From NCBI RefSeq assembly GCF_963662255.1, contig NC_085047.1, positions 50,466,006-50,530,005 on the forward strand: 64,000 nt of DNA. Direction: 5' to 3'. This document shows positions 29,242 through 43,091 of this stretch, piece by piece (the stretch's first letter is position 1; each line of letters starts with the position of its first letter). The notes under the pieces were generated by a model that searched no databases, was not told the DNA's origin, and saw nothing but the letters and a program-made list of their open reading frames with translations. Origin of the DNA: Cinclus cinclus. Taxonomy: Eukaryota > Chordata > Aves > Passeriformes > Cinclidae. The position numbers were made by a program, and so were the translations under genes.

Positions 29242-29624
29242 ATCCTGGCTTTTCCCTTGGTTATATTTAGATAAAGCTTAAATGGTTTCACTCAATGTTG
29301 TTTTGCTTAGATTAAAACAGACAACATTTTACCCATGTAGGTGGCTTATGTGTGGGCTTTTTGTAAGTATAAGCAATTTTTTCTCATGCATGTAGTAGAA
29401 TAAGAAAAAGGCTTTCATCCTCCATTTCCCCCTACAGAGAGATGAGCTAAGAAGTCCAAAGGTGCAGATATACTACTTTTTCTTTCAGTGCTGATGTGCT
29501 ATTTTGGAATATGTGTTGACCTAGTTTCTGTGTTTCCAGAAAGCAAGCTGAAAAATTCTAGCTTAGCCTGCAGACTTGGATTTATTTTTCAGTGTATTAT
29601 TGTATGTACTTTCACAGAGATGTG

Positions 29625-29644
29625 CACACACACACACACACACA
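29625..29644 (+). repeat. (CA)10 microsatellite
   Basis: Ten perfect CA units, then an interrupted GACACA. Confidence 0.95.
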
Positions 29645-30747
29645 GACACATTGGTTAATGTGGGGGTTGATGTACAATAGCAAATCAAGATTGCCAATTT
29701 TGGTACAATTTCAAACCACTCACAGCAGAAATCTGCTGCTAGATGCCTTCATTAAAAGGATTTGACAGAATGATATTTTCAATCTAATGGTGCCATTATT
29801 TAAAGTTATATCATAAGATAGAAAGTTTTCAGTTCTCAACTTAAATAAATTTGATAGCTAAATAGAGTCATCCAAAATTGCAGTGAAAAATGCTGTAAGA
29901 GTTTCATTATTGTATTTTTTACTATTTCCTCAGCATTTTCTTAGACACTGGAAGGTAAAACCCTTTGAATCATTTACTTTCACTCCATGCATCTCTTTAT
30001 ACTGCACTCTGACCATCAAAGAAAGTTCAGCCCATTAGTTCGCCATTCCCATATAAAATAATGATACCTAAAGCTTTGGAATTGTATGAACAAATTAAGA
30101 GAAAACAAGTAATGAGAGATGAAGCCCTACTCCGTCCTCTGCTTAGGACAGAAAACATTTATCAGTTTTGGCAACTCTGTGCTCACTTCTGAGCTTTCCC
30201 CAGCAGAGTAGCTCTGCTGGTAGAAGAAAATGGTTTTTAGTGTATTGTACTTCACTCACAATTGCTGTAGTGCAGAAGGTGTTGGTGTGGCATTCCTCTC
30301 ATCTAACCTGTGTGAGAATTCAAAGGGTAAGCATCTGTAAGTCTCAGTAAAACGCTGCAGTTAAGGGGAAAACACAATTTCCCCTCTCCTCAGGCAGAGG
30401 ATTTGAATTCTGCCTTGCAGAGATACATCCCTGTCTCTCTGTTAACTAGAGATGGGGTTTAGACTTTGTCTACTTAATCTTTGAATGTGTGCAGCTAGGT
30501 GTGGGAAATGCAGTCTTCTTTCTTTTTATATGCCACAGTGTCCTGATGTTCTGCAGGGAAAGGCAAGACAGTGTAAATGAGGCCTCAGAATATCATGAGT
30601 GGTAGGTCTGAATCTTCCTATGACTGACAGGCATCTTCTCTGGAAAATATTATGGCCTCCTTATGCTAGCTGTGGGTATGTTGTATTTTTCTAATACATT
30701 TGAATTACTACTTCTCTTCTTTAAATTTACATTGTATACCTTAAACA

Positions 30748-30795
30748 CTATATACATATAGTATAGTATAGTAAAGGCTATATACATATATAGTA
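30748..30795 (+). repeat. Direct repeat around a GTATA cluster
   Basis: CTATATACATATA occurs twice (near 30748 and 30778), each copy followed by TAGTA. Between them lie three GTATA-type units. The whole is A/T-only apart from sparse G and C. Confidence 0.75.
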
Positions 30796-33700
30796 CTTTT
30801 AAAATCCCTGTCTCTCAAATCTTTATTTATAGTTGATAATTGAGATGAGTTTTAGCTCTGCATGAGTCAATTCTACAGTTCAAAAGCTTTTTTGTATATT
30901 TTTTTAAGCATTTGGATGGTAAAATTTTCACTTGTTAAGTATCCTCAGCATTTCTACTATTTTGAAGGGTGTCTAAAATTGGTGAGTTATTAGTTAATAA
31001 TCAAGTTAAATCAGTATAACAGCTTGATAGTCGTGTGTGAATTGCCTAGTTAACTGCTCATGGTAGAACAAAGCATGTTCTTAATGCTGTTACATGGAAG
31101 GTAAGTGGGCATAGATAGACAGGTTGCAAATAACAAAACTGTTCAGTAGTAACTTGAAGGAAAGCCAAGGGGCAATTTAAGTTTCTTCAGCTGGGCTGTC
31201 AGTGTGATGCTACAATATGGTGGTACCAAAATACTGTATCCAGTGCCTTAATATTTCTACTTAACAAACAGGTATGAATGCAGGAGAGAGTTTAAAAGAG
31301 AAGCGTGTGGGATTTTTGAAGGTCTGGAGAGGAAAAAGAAAAAAAAAACCAAACTTTTATATTGTGAGGCCTCTAGAGTTCAGTTACATAAATTTATAGA
31401 ACAAAAATTTACACAAGGAGTTTCTCATAATCTACAAATTATTGTATTTTATAAAGCCATCCCAAAGCAAGTAATTTCTCAGCCTTATAAATAAAGGGAC
31501 CTGCATGTTGAAGCTGGACTAGCTTCATATAGGCCCAGTTTTTCTCACAAGAAGGAAATACTAATATCAAAATAGATGAGTTGTCATATCTTCTGCCAAA
31601 GAAGGAGGGATAATCCTATGATTGTGGGACAGGCACTTCCAAAAGCTAATTTAACCCTTGCCACTATTCAGTATAGTTAATGGAGAAGCAAAGGTTATTC
31701 CAAGCCCTAAATCAATGGCTCTATCCAATGGGCTGTAAAACAGGTATGGGAGAATAGGCTCTCAGGCTGAAATTGGGCTTTAGGTGATTTAATTTATATG
31801 AGTCCCCAGTACTTTCAAAAAACCTGTCCTTAGGTAGCAGGAAAAACTCTGCAGCCTTCTGTATGCAGTTGGTCAAACCCTCGTTTACACTGTCTTCTTG
31901 GTTTTGGTGTTCCTGTGCTGTATTCCCCATGCAAGATGAGTCCTGCTTGTTAGACTAGAGAAACATGTCTGTAAATATAATTTCTGCTGAAGAAAGTACC
32001 CATTTCTCCATGTGCTGTGTAGGAACCAAAGGAATCTCTGGTTATTTAGGTCCCCTTGGACCCCTTATTATTTTGCACCCTCCCCAAAATTATTTATTAC
32101 ATTTGCACACTATGTCAAAAGAGCTGATTCCCTAATACTTGCTGTTAGGAGTCAAGACTTGTAAAGATAGCCCCCAAATAATTCTCTCCACCTAAGAAGG
32201 ATAGAAATTATACTGCACCAGCAGTGCTAAGTGCCATGGGTATGTCTGACCCTTGCTGTGGTACTTTTTCACTCCCATACCTGTAATATGTTCTCAATGC
32301 AGACACTTAGCTAAATTTATAGTGCTAACATGACAGTAGTGCTTAACTACAGAAAGGTAAGGGTAGTGATTCCTAACACAAACCGATTGAAGGACTTGTT
32401 TTACTGACATAGGTCTCCCTGAAAAGAATTAGTTTCTACAGTATTACAACTTTTTATTATGATGTTTTCATAGTTGCAGAAGGCTTCAAGAATGTATTTG
32501 CCTGTTCTAGAGACTGGTAACAACTTGACTTCCCAGAGATAAGTCAAATTTTGGTGTTCTATGCTATCACAGACATTAGTTCTTCAAATTTCTCTTGAAA
32601 CTGATCTGAAATGTCAGGAAATTACTGTATATCCAAGCTATATGTTTGAGTATGTTTGAATCTGGATTAATTTCAGGATGTAATCCTGAGTCTAAAATCC
32701 CTTAATTAATTAGCCAACAGTCCAGCTGAAAAATGTGTTGCTCCTCGATATTTGGCTGCCCATCTTTGTTTCAGCATTATAAAGCCTGGAGCTGAACTTG
32801 GAAGAAGCATGAAGATGATGGTGTTTCATGCACTTCCCTGGGCAGTGGAATGAATTACTGGAAAAGTTAGGTGGGAGTCTCACTAAGTTTTGGGAGTGTT
32901 TCAGGGTTTATCTCTCTTGGCAAGCTTTTTTTCTCTCTAACTAAGCTCTTAATTAACTTTGGGTGAAATAAATTCCCTGTTTGTGGAGCCCTTTATAAAG
33001 ATAACAGTAGAAGACATTAAGGACTGGGGGGCGTTTCCTTTTCTTGACAGCGCTGATACTAGCATGGATTAAATGTTCACAGTCAGTGGGCAAGCAGTTG
33101 TCTCAAAATTTGTACTTGCTTCAGTGAGTGTCTGACTTGAACTAGGTTATTGCAGTTTCATTTTACACTAATGCTGTGATTTTCCTCAGTTGTTTTTTCA
33201 TTTGTGTTGCTACTCAAAATAGGGTTGTGTTGTCTTAACTTAAAATGTACCAGTTGCACAGCTGACATTCAGAAAAGTAACTCTCCTGTTGTGTTGTTGC
33301 AAGAACGATCTTTGTTTCTGATTTCCATGGCGTACAACAGTAAGTGTGTACATATTTATATTTTCTGGTTTTGGTGTATGTCTGGAAAGCCTTGGGCCTG
33401 CAGCACTTTGAGCAGCACAGCCCCTAAGGGAGCACATTCTCTCTTAGCATTTTGACTGTATTTAGTAAAGGCAGTTGTGAAGGGGACACAACTACCCACT
33501 TCTTCTAATACTGTTTTGAATGCATTCACTGTTATTCTTGCAAATTAATTGTCAAATTAGTCTAAATTGCCATTATCTCAGGCCTATACAGAGTCACAAA
33601 GAATCCCATCCAAATTCTAAAACGTTTTTCTGATTTGTTCTTTTTCTGTTTGTATTAATTGTAACTGTGTCCACTGGATCTTAATATGAATGTTAATGGA

Positions 33701-36700
33701 GGAATTGAATAATCAATATACATATGTAAGGTACTAGACATGCTAAATATCTGTATATTTATAAATAAAATGCACAGGCACACTGCCTTAAATCTAGCAT
33801 CGTCTCACAGGCTATATAAATTGTGTCATATTTATGGCAGGGTAACAGAATATGGTATTTTTCCTGTCCTATCTAGGAATAATGTTGCAGGTGTGATTTG
33901 GAAGTCATCTTGTCATGCTGCTGATTCTTCAAGAAGTTTGAGGAAAATAATCAGTAAAATTGGGAGTTTTAATGTCATTGTTTAAAATGGTGATGCTCTT
34001 TAACTAGTTAGGTTCTCAAACATCTCTAGCAAACAAGGTGGATGAAAGAGTACCTGAAAATATCTCTGGCTTCAAGTAAATGCGTACAGCATCTCTTGTT
34101 CTTCTTTTCACGTTTTGTGGTTTTTTTCTCTCTTTGTCAGTCTTTAAGCAGCTGGAATTTTTCACTTACCATAAAGCTTGATAAGGGTTCAGGCCCTGCT
34201 TGTGCTTGCCAGGCAGAGCTCACTGTTGCTCTGTGGCAGCACTGTGTTACTTGCCGTTGGCCACGGCTTCCTGTGGTTTGGAGACCCTGAGTTTCCTCAC
34301 ATCCTTTCCATTTCCCAATCCTTCTCACATGCGTACTGGTTGTCATGTTTTTATGTCTAAATATGGCAGGTGTGGGGGGGAGGGCAATTTAAATGTACCA
34401 TTCAGGTAGCTTTTCCCTTCCTTGCTTTTTCTCTTTCTTGTTGTGACACTGTAAGAGAAGCCCTCTGTCTGCTTCTAAATCCACATTTATGAACCTAGTG
34501 TAGAGAAACTTTATCTCAGTGATTCTCATTTTGCCCAGGCAATGCTTTGCTTACTGCAGATGGGAGAAGGAAATGGGGCGAAGAGAGGCATGCAGAGAGA
34601 GGGAGTAAGTTGGTGCACAAAAAATGCTTATATTATAGCTGATGTGTCCTACTGTATTGCAGTGTTAGGTGCAATAAGAGGTCCTCATTAATACTGTTCA
34701 AATGCAAAATAAGTATTTATAAGAAAAGTACTGAAGTTTAATATTGTACAATATGGACAAATGTTCAGCTGTGGGATTTTTGTTTCTGTAACTGGAGGTT
34801 TTAAAGACAATTTACGCATGCTGCTTTATGATGCTGTAGCACTGTCACTGAGATTCTTGTATAATGCTGACTCCTCTAGCAAAATGTGAAACTCAGGTTG
34901 GGGTTGTGCATCAGTCAGACATTTAGAGTTGTCTGGGATGTGTTCTGGTGTTTCTAGAGCTCTGGCCTTAGGTGGAGTGCCTTAATTTTCATATTGATTG
35001 CTCTTGCACTTGAGATGGTGATCCTCTCTAAGAAGTATTTTCAAGTTCCATATATGGTGATATTTTTCCTCTGTATCTGTAACACTTTTTTTTTTTTACA
35101 GAAGCCAAAATGCTGTTACAATATCACACATATGTGCTAACAAAATTTATTTTATGTAGAATACTGAGCACTTACAAGTGGTTTTAAATAGAAGATTGTC
35201 TCTGTAACCTTCATATGCGTAGTTTCCTCACACTATTCACTTTCAACGTAGAAGGCAAGAGGAAAACCATCTGCCATGTTTATTCAGGACTAATAATACC
35301 TCATACTGAGTAAAATTCCCTCAGAGCCTCACGTCTTTCTCTTACCACTGTGCCCAGAGCATAGGCTTAATGTCCCAGATTGTAGTGGAATAATATCAAG
35401 CATGATTTTGTTATTGCAAGTGCAATATTGCAAGTGCATTGTGCAGATGCTGGCGAGTTCCACCCTCAGCCTTTGATGTTTGGAAGATGTCCAGCCACTG
35501 CCACTTGGGCAAAGCCACACGTGCTGGCAGCTCTGGGTTCACCTGCAGGGAGCCCTGTCAGCTATCTGGGTGCTTGTGCTGTGCCTCTTCACTCCACCCT
35601 GCCAGAAGATACCTGTTTCCTGGGTTTGCACAGCTTTTCTGGTGGAGAAGGATCAACTTTCGAGTCCTCATGAAAATAAGGCTGCAACAGCTGTCGTGTA
35701 ATAGGAACATCAGCATGAAATTAAATTATTAAAAATGGACATTTGCTTATGAATCGTTCTGCCTATGAAATGCTGTGATTTTAATCAGCTTTCTGTTTTA
35801 ACAGGGGACGAACACGTTACAGATCAAACAGTAAAGGACTATTAGTATCTTAGAATCAGATTACAGCTTTACCTATATATTTTGTTTGTTGTTAGCAGGC
35901 AAGAATATGACTTCAAATTAAAGGTGCTTATCTTCTCTCAGCTGAAGGACAATGCATTTGAAATACTCGGCCAATCTCTTCTCAATATTCATCTATTAAA
36001 ATAAACATTCCAGCAGAGAAAGCAACTCTGTAAAAGCTCTGTTCTTTTCTTCATGTTTTACCAATTAGTATTTGATAATTTGAAGAATTGTCTAGGCTGA
36101 AAGCTTACTTCTCTTTTCTGTGAGTGTAATTCAATGTTATCTACCACAAGTTAAAAGAGTAAATGTAGTGCATGATATGATGAACATCTAATACTCTTAT
36201 TTAGCTCCTCAAAGGTCAGGTGTAGCCTGGCAGCTAAATCCTATTTGCACTATTCTATGAGACAGTGTTTGCTACAGGGGAGAAATTAATGTGAACATAA
36301 AGTGATCTCTTTGCTTACTTTAAGACTGTGACCATGACTGATTATTTGCTGACCTTTTCCTCTTATACTCACTTCTGAAACATGATGCTTGACTGAAGAC
36401 AGATTTTTTGGATGCTAAGGCTGTCCATACTCTGCTTCTAACAGCATTAAACCGAAATAAAGAGGTTAATTGAAGCAAGGAACATCAGATGTTCACATCC
36501 TATGGATTAAGACAACCAGGATATTCCAGAAAATTAAACAAATACTTTTTTGAGCAACAGTTGGAGGATTTGAACAGCTGTATATTTTCCTCATTCCTAA
36601 TTTTTGGTACTCTGTTTTCTCTCCTTTTGTTGTTTAGCTTTTCTATTTGAAATGCAAAGCAAAAGAAGTTAGAGACTTCATGGCATAGATAAATTTTGAG

Positions 36701-39700
36701 GTCTGTGACTGTTCTGCTACAGGGTGTAGCAGGACTGTGCAGGGTGTGAGACCTGGGTAATAAGTGCTTACAGGGAATAAAAAGAACAAGATTGGTTTGC
36801 TGAATTTGTGTGTACTTTTTAACAGTCTTCTCGGCAGGCAGGTGCCCAGGAATATTCAACTTGATTGGTAACAACTTCATTTCTTTAAATATCTGACCCG
36901 TGTAAAATGCACTCAAATTAATTAAGTAGCCTGAGCATTTCCTTTATAACCTTATTTTTACAAATATGTTAAAGGTTAACAACGTTTTCTAGCCTGGCAG
37001 TCACTAAAAGAAACAATTCATATATCCCTGTCCTGGATTCCTACTCTTGTCTTTTTGTCCTTTGTGGCAGTATGACTACAAATAAATAAATAAGCAAAAG
37101 GTAACCTAGGTTTGTGCCATAGCTTGCTGTGCAACATCACAAAATGGGTGATAATGCAACAAGGAGGAAGCTCCATGGGCCACAGGCAAGAAGGATGAGG
37201 TTTGGTTGATTAAACTGTGCTGGTTTAAAATGTTAGTAAAGCTCAAAGTTTCCCTCAATGCCTTTGCAGTTCCTCCAACATATATGGCTTAGAGGCCTTG
37301 CCCTCCCTTGAGGTACCATTCTATTCTGGTGTGTGTGGTGTGGTGGGAAGGGCATGAATCCATGTACCCTGATACCAGTTACTTTACCAAACCAGACAGG
37401 AACTCTTTGCAGAGTTGGTTTTCCTTTTCCATAGTACACATTTTCTGAGTCAGCCTGCACAAGGTGACACACAGAGAGCACTTTTTTAAAAAAACCTTTT
37501 CTTGCTTCTGCTGTTGATAAGCACAAATATTTCCTCAGCTGAAAAGGAGAGTGGCAGCTCTAATGCAGTCATAATAACAACTGACTTACTGCACATGAAA
37601 TGTAACAGGATCTGCTGCTGTATTATTTTTTAAATGCAAATGTAATTTCCTCTGTGAGAATTTTTAAAATTATTTTTTGGGCCAGGCTAATTTTGTAACT
37701 TCCAGTCCGTATTTCTGCAGTACAGAGTACCATCCCAACAGAAATCAGTCAGCTACCTTCAGCACTTACTTAGGGAACTTCAGTCAAAATAATTAGTAAT
37801 AGAAACTGCAGACACTACAACTGGGTAATTTCTGGAGGCCAAGGGTAAGATGTTCTGATTTAGCCTTTAACTGTAATGGATAAACCAAATGGTTATTATA
37901 CTGATCTTTTAAAATCATAAGAAAGTACTGAACTACACCAAACCTACCAGGGTAATCTGAAGCCTTATAAACCCTTTACAGCCTGAAAATTATGATTAGC
38001 CGAATTATGATTTCTGGTATTTGTATTTCATAATTTGAGAACTTTCATGATTCAGTTCTGAATGTAACACTGTGGTTACTTTCTTGTAGTAATGTCTTCT
38101 GAAGGATCTTGTGTAAACCTTTGACAGGATAAATAATAGAATTAAGCTACTAAAATGACACTTAGGCATCTCATTCTCAATAACTTTGAGACACCACTAG
38201 AATTCTCAGTTTATGTTTTACCACTGCATATTCCTTTGCTTTACCTACTTAGGATTTTCAGTTTTCAGAAAAAATGTTTGCCTTTTTCTGAATGCATTTA
38301 CAAGTACATGTTCTAGAGTAGATCCTATAAAAGGCAATTTGAAAGTTCCTCAGGATTAAACTATTCTTAGATTCCAGTGTACTCTGACTGGATCAGGGGT
38401 TTGTGTCCTTGACAGATTTTCTCCATCTGAAAGAGTATGACCACTACACAAATTTCAGTGTCTTAGCAGCAATTTCTCCTGTAGGAAATGTTCCACTTGG
38501 CATGAATATTCATAGGGCTGGAGAAGGTAAGACTGTATGGTGCAGCAGTTGTATCACTCAGTGAGAATATGGGACACTCACTCTCAAGTCATTCTGCTCT
38601 TCTAATGAATGTTTCATTATTTATATGTGTTAGAGATTTTTTAAGGAGGAAAAGTTTAGAGCTGTTTTCATAATATCCTGTAGCCTGGGGCTTAGATCAC
38701 TTACTGAAGATGTTGAAATTTTATTTAAAGCTTCCTTCAAAATTCAGTTTATGGCTCCTCAAAAGTTAATTCTTGTATTTTTTATTTCTCAGTCTTCACA
38801 CCTGGTTCAAGTATATTTATTTGCTCAGATTTAAGCATTTTCTGTTGTTTTGAAAAGCATTTGATAAATTTACTTTGGTTTAATTGGGCTATTAGGAATG
38901 GATTAAATATTTTTATGCTGATTCAGCCAAAGCTGAAAAAACAAATTGAGGTGGAAGAGAAGAGGAAGCAAGGAAAACTTCTTGGACCTATTTTTTGTGT
39001 TTTTTTTAATTAACTGGGAAAAACAGGATGAGATCCAGAGATGATACTGGTTTGAAGGACATTAAGTATTTTGGTCATGAATTATGCATTCCAGCGTGTA
39101 GGGAAAGTTTAAAATGTCACTGAGCAATTTAGACACAATTCCCTTTGGTTATAACCTAATTCTCACTACCTAACCTCTTTTGGAATCCAGTGGAGTTTTC
39201 AAAAGCTTATTTCCACATGTAAAAAGAGTTCATGATCCCTAGAATACTCAGCAAGATCAGAAATAGTCAGTTTTTTGTCTACATGTAATGTTTATTTGGT
39301 TTAAATGATCATTTTTTTATGAATGCAGCATATGATTTCTGTGTCCAATGTATTTAAAATTGGATCCTTCCATTCATAATTTCAACTTTCATCCCAATGC
39401 AATATAATTCCCAGAGGAACAAGACAGAATCTAGCAGACTGTTTGCATTCTTCCACATTTCTAACACAATGAAACACTTTAGAAGGTACACACTTTATAT
39501 TTATATATATATTTTTCCCTCTTCCCTTCCAGATGCATGTAGATGAACGATTTACTTTTCTCAGCCATAAAATTACAAAAGGCTGTAATGAACTTCACAC
39601 AAAAAACTACATTTGGAACAGCCAACCTTGTGATCATTATACCAATCATATAGTGTACCCTATTTTTAGGAAAGTAATGAAAGCATTTGTTGTTTAATTG

Positions 39701-40379
39701 CTTTAAAAAAAAGTTAAAAAATCAAGTTCTATCTTCAGGTGTTTAAATCACTTTTCCTTAGGTGTCCACAGTTGAAACATTACCTACTCTCCCTTTGAAT
39801 TACCACTCTGCTTATTCACTTTGCCATATTATGTGCTGGTTTTTTTAACACCAAAATGCATGTCAGAAGATTTGTTAGTTTTAATTTACTAATTCATTTT
39901 TCCTCATTTATGGTAGAATTCAATAAGAAAATTAGCTGGTTCATAGAAAATGTTTTAATGTGTCTTCTTTCTGAACATTTGAGAAAGGAAATCACATCCT
40001 TGGGGGGCTCAAAAGATTTCATTGGGATAACTGGAACAAAACAAGAAAAGTACCTGGAGTTTTATTTAAATGGAGAATTTACAGATCATCTTTCTTATAC
40101 CTGTATTTAAATGTCTTATTTTTACTAGTCAGCAGTTACATAGAGAAATTAGTCACACTATCACATCTTTGATTTCTTCAGTAGGAAATAACCTTATTGC
40201 TCCTTGAGGAAAGAAACCCCAAACTGATATATGTGGCCATAAAACCCTTTGTGATTTGACCTGTTTCTCAACCTTCAAAATGTAACTTTGTGAAACAACA
40301 GGACTAAAAACCCAAACATACAGTTTGGGTAGTGCCTTTCCCCAGACAGCTCCCTAGGCTGGCATCTGGAGTTTGGTTG

Positions 40380-40495
40380 GTTGTTTGGTTGCTGTTTTGT
40401 CATTGTTTGTTTTGTGTGTGGTTTTTTGTTTGTTTGTGGGTTGAGTTTTTGGGTTTTGGTTTGTTTTTCTCTCTCACTGTTTTCTTTTTGTAAGG
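40380..40495 (+). repeat. T/G-rich low-complexity tract
   Basis: A run of TTTG, GGTT and GTTT units with almost no A or C, lying about 430 bases upstream of the exon A start codon. It is probably simple-sequence drift. Confidence 0.7.
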
Positions 40496-40559
40496 TTAAG
40501 CAGCACCTGTTTAACTTGCCAAGTTAATGAACTATTAATGAACTGATGTGAGAAATGCC

Positions 40560-40918
40560 GTGGGTATAATATAAATCATACTAGCCCTAGACAGTGCTTG
40601 ATATTAAATTGTATCTTCCACTTTGCAGAGATTGTGCTGCTGAGCTCAGGTCTGCTGAACTTCCTAATTACCTGAAAACTTCCAAACAAATTATTTCAGC
40701 CTGCCTCCTCCCTATGCTGTTTCACTGATGCAAGGAGGGGCGATGCAGTAACTCTACACCTGTCCCAGCACACGCCTCTCAACCTGCTCAGCTTCCCCAG
40801 CGAGTGAGTTGAGCATGAGAACATCCGAGATTGCTCGGTCTGTACCTGCTGGTCCCGACACTGCTGGGTGTTGGGGCTGGCTTTGTGCTGGGGCGGCTTT
40901 AACGCTCCGGGCTCCATC
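40560..40918 (+). promoter_or_regulatory. FRY: Candidate promoter and 5' leader of FRY exon A
   Basis: The sequence becomes more GC-rich towards exon A, with scattered CpG (for example 40850-40915), compared with the AT-rich DNA before it. A TATA-like TATAATATAAAT lies near 40566, but that is about 350 bases from the start codon, so the transcription start could lie anywhere between. A frame-matched TGA at 40805 closes the exon A frame upstream, so ATG 40919 is the first usable in-frame start. This is inferred from composition and position only. An upstream exon spliced into this one is the alternative. Confidence 0.4.
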
Positions 40919-41030
40919 ATGGCACTCGATGACAGCAGTTTGTACTCCAGGACTAAGAGTAAACTTAATCCCCACCAGACTCATTATAAATCAACAAGAC
41001 GGAGAAGCCTGCCGCCAGACATCCTGCTAG
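40815..41030 (+). other. Overlapping upstream ORF of exon A
   Basis: ATG at 40815 opens a 71-codon frame that runs past the exon A start codon in a different frame and stops at TAG 41028-41030. If transcription starts upstream of 40815, ribosomes that initiate here would bypass ATG 40919, so the frame would lower translation of the A/B isoform. Its -3 base is G and its +4 base is A, a moderate context, against A(-3)/G(+4) at 40919. It has no recognised protein features. Confidence 0.45.
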
Positions 41031-41123
41031 AGAATGATTTTGAAGGAAAGTTCCAAAAAAATGTTAGGAATATAGATCCTATACACCCAAGGCGCACTAA
41101 GAAAAGACCTTCCATATTTTCAG
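40919..41123 (+). CDS. FRY: FRY alternative N-terminal exon A
   Basis: The coding part is 205 bases: 68 codons plus one base (phase 1), ending at donor CAG|GTAGGA. ATG 40919 has a strong start context (A at -3, G at +4), and the nearest in-frame upstream stop is TGA 40805. The peptide starts MALDDSSLYS and is basic, with an RRRS cluster at residues 27-30 that suits a basophilic kinase and PRRTKKRP at 57-64 that resembles a nuclear localisation signal. It joins exon B without a stop, making a V codon across the junction. I do not recognise the peptide from memory. Assignment to FRY rests on strand, position just upstream of the recognised FRY exon, and matching phase. The protein would be FRY with a longer, basic N-terminus. 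A separate small gene is the alternative, but no terminal exon is visible here. Confidence 0.68.
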
Positions 41124-42171
41124 GTAGGAAATGCTATTTCAGTAGTGTGTTAGTGCAGTATCTTTTAACCTTTTTGGTGAAAGAACAATTCAGCAGTGGA
41201 TTGCAGTCAGAACTTAACTCTGTTTTAAAACAGATTTCATGCATAGATTTAATCAAGTGCCATTTGTGTTAAATTATGTCAGTCAGTAGAGCTAAAATTA
41301 CGGAACCAAAAAGAGACTTCATGCTTTTGATTTCATGTTGCTTGCTTGAGGGTTTTTGGTTTTATTTTTGTTTTTTTTTTCTCTAATACTTAGCATTTAA
41401 AGAAAGCCACTTGTTTCTCCAGAGCTTTAAACTGCATTTTGCTTAACCCCACTTACAAGTAATACAGACAACAGTAGCAGTGTAAGAATCTCTCTTGCTG
41501 TGTCTCATTGCTTTTCTGGAGGAGAGTGGTTTGGGGAGTTCTTCAGTCTTTTTTGTGTGTGTAGCCAGAAATTAACATCACTAAATAATCAAATGCATGC
41601 TTTAAATTCCTGGTTTGAACTGGAGCCTATAATGTCAGGAGTTAATAATTTAGTTTAACTCCGTAGTTGTTAAGAAGTAGGACCAAGGTGTGAGCGGATT
41701 TCAGCCAAAATAATGGCAAGTCTGGACTATTTTGTTATGTTGTGCTTTTGAAGAATTTTAAATGTGGCCTAAAAATAGGCAACAGATTACTACAAGGACA
41801 AAGGATTTGTTGGTAAACATTCAGGTCATCATTATGAGAAGGACTGAAAAGGTTCTAGGGGAAAAATCAATACCATTCATACCTGCTGAAACTGAAAATG
41901 TGTTTCTGTGAGGTGATCAGAGGAAATGAAATCCTTTATAGAAACAAAACGTCCTTAAATTAAAGTATGTCCCTTTCTAGACGAAAATCAAGATTTTCAC
42001 ATTTCTGGGGGAATTAGTGCAGTTGTACATATTTTAGAAGATTTGTGAAGTATATAAAATTATTTAAATTTTATATTCCTTAGGGACAGCTAAGCTTACA
42101 TGGGTACCTTTTCAAGAGCTGAAGCACTGGTGAAGGAATGGGAGGAGTACAATGTTAAAAGACAACACAGG

Positions 42172-42189
42172 GCAGCAGCAGCAGCAGCA
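42172..42189 (+). repeat. Short (GCA)n repeat
   Basis: Five to six GCA units within the intron, non-coding. Confidence 0.85.
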
Positions 42190-43091
42190 TTGTTTTTGTG
42201 GGAATTAGATCCTCTGAACCTTTGTTAAGGTAGCTGAAATATTTCAACACTTCAGGAAATAAAGCTTTTTTCCTCCTTCCTATTCTACTTTTCTTGGTTA
42301 AATAAAATGTGAAAAAGCCTTAGCAGATCTCGAGTTACATGACTCAGACATGCCCAAGGCTCCTGGGCTTCCCAGTACCTGAACTAGCTCTTCCTAAGGT
42401 GATGTGGTCTGTTGGTGCCTCTCAAATCATGTTGTATTGGACAGGATAGACCCTCTGTATCTCACCTGACTTTGTATCTTATCTTTATTTCAGTTGCCAC
42501 TTTTTATGCTTTTCTGCTTCTTAATTACTCTGTTTTTCTGGGTATTTTGCTCCTGTAACTTTTCAGGTTTTTTCCTGTACATCAACATTTTTGTTAGGAA
42601 ACAAACATATTTAATATGTTTTTGGCCTTGTGTTTGGTCTTTGAAACCCATACTCTGTTGTGCTTAACCAGATTTCACCTTTATTCTGTAATTAATTTTT
42701 TTTAATGCAGTTCTTTCTCTTTGCTCTTTTTCCACCCTTCCAAATTACCACATTAGCAGTAGTACTCCATTCTTTGTGATGTGTCAGACATGAGCACTTT
42801 AATGTCGTTTGTGTTTCTGGAACACTGCCATTATGCTTATGAAATCCACTGCAGATGTGTTACTGTACACTCAAGGGCACTTAACTCAAAGGTAATGCAA
42901 ATTGATTCCTATAAGCAACTGATGGAGCATGATGGAAAGATGGGTGTAGCCTTTCATTTGGTAGGTCAGCAATATACATGAGAGGTTTTACTTGATTTGC
43001 TTTTGAAAACAGGTTAACAAAGTACACTTGAAGTCCTCTAGACCATTGTCTTTCACGCATTAAATGTAGGTTAGAGTGGAGAAAGAGCTGT

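Larger units (their letters stand above)
12541..40559. other. Long non-coding stretch, no gene seen
   Basis: About 28 kb with no exon I can support. Open frames of up to about 138 codons occur on both strands, but they mostly start at GTG or TTG, have no flanking splice sites that join in phase, and resemble no family. Moderately GC-rich islands lie at about 19280-19700, 21600-22030 and 34170-34360; I recognise no element in them. Simple repeats and short tandem duplications are listed separately. Distal enhancers of FRY could lie here but cannot be read from sequence alone. Confidence 0.55.

Noticed and set aside
36500..36916. 138-codon minus-strand ORF
   Set aside because: No family resemblance and no splice context; its composition is like translated intergenic DNA.
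40868..41272. 134-codon frame containing exon A
   Set aside because: The frame opens at GTG. The true start is ATG 40919, and the part after 41123 is intron, since a good donor lies at 41124 and joins in frame to exon B.
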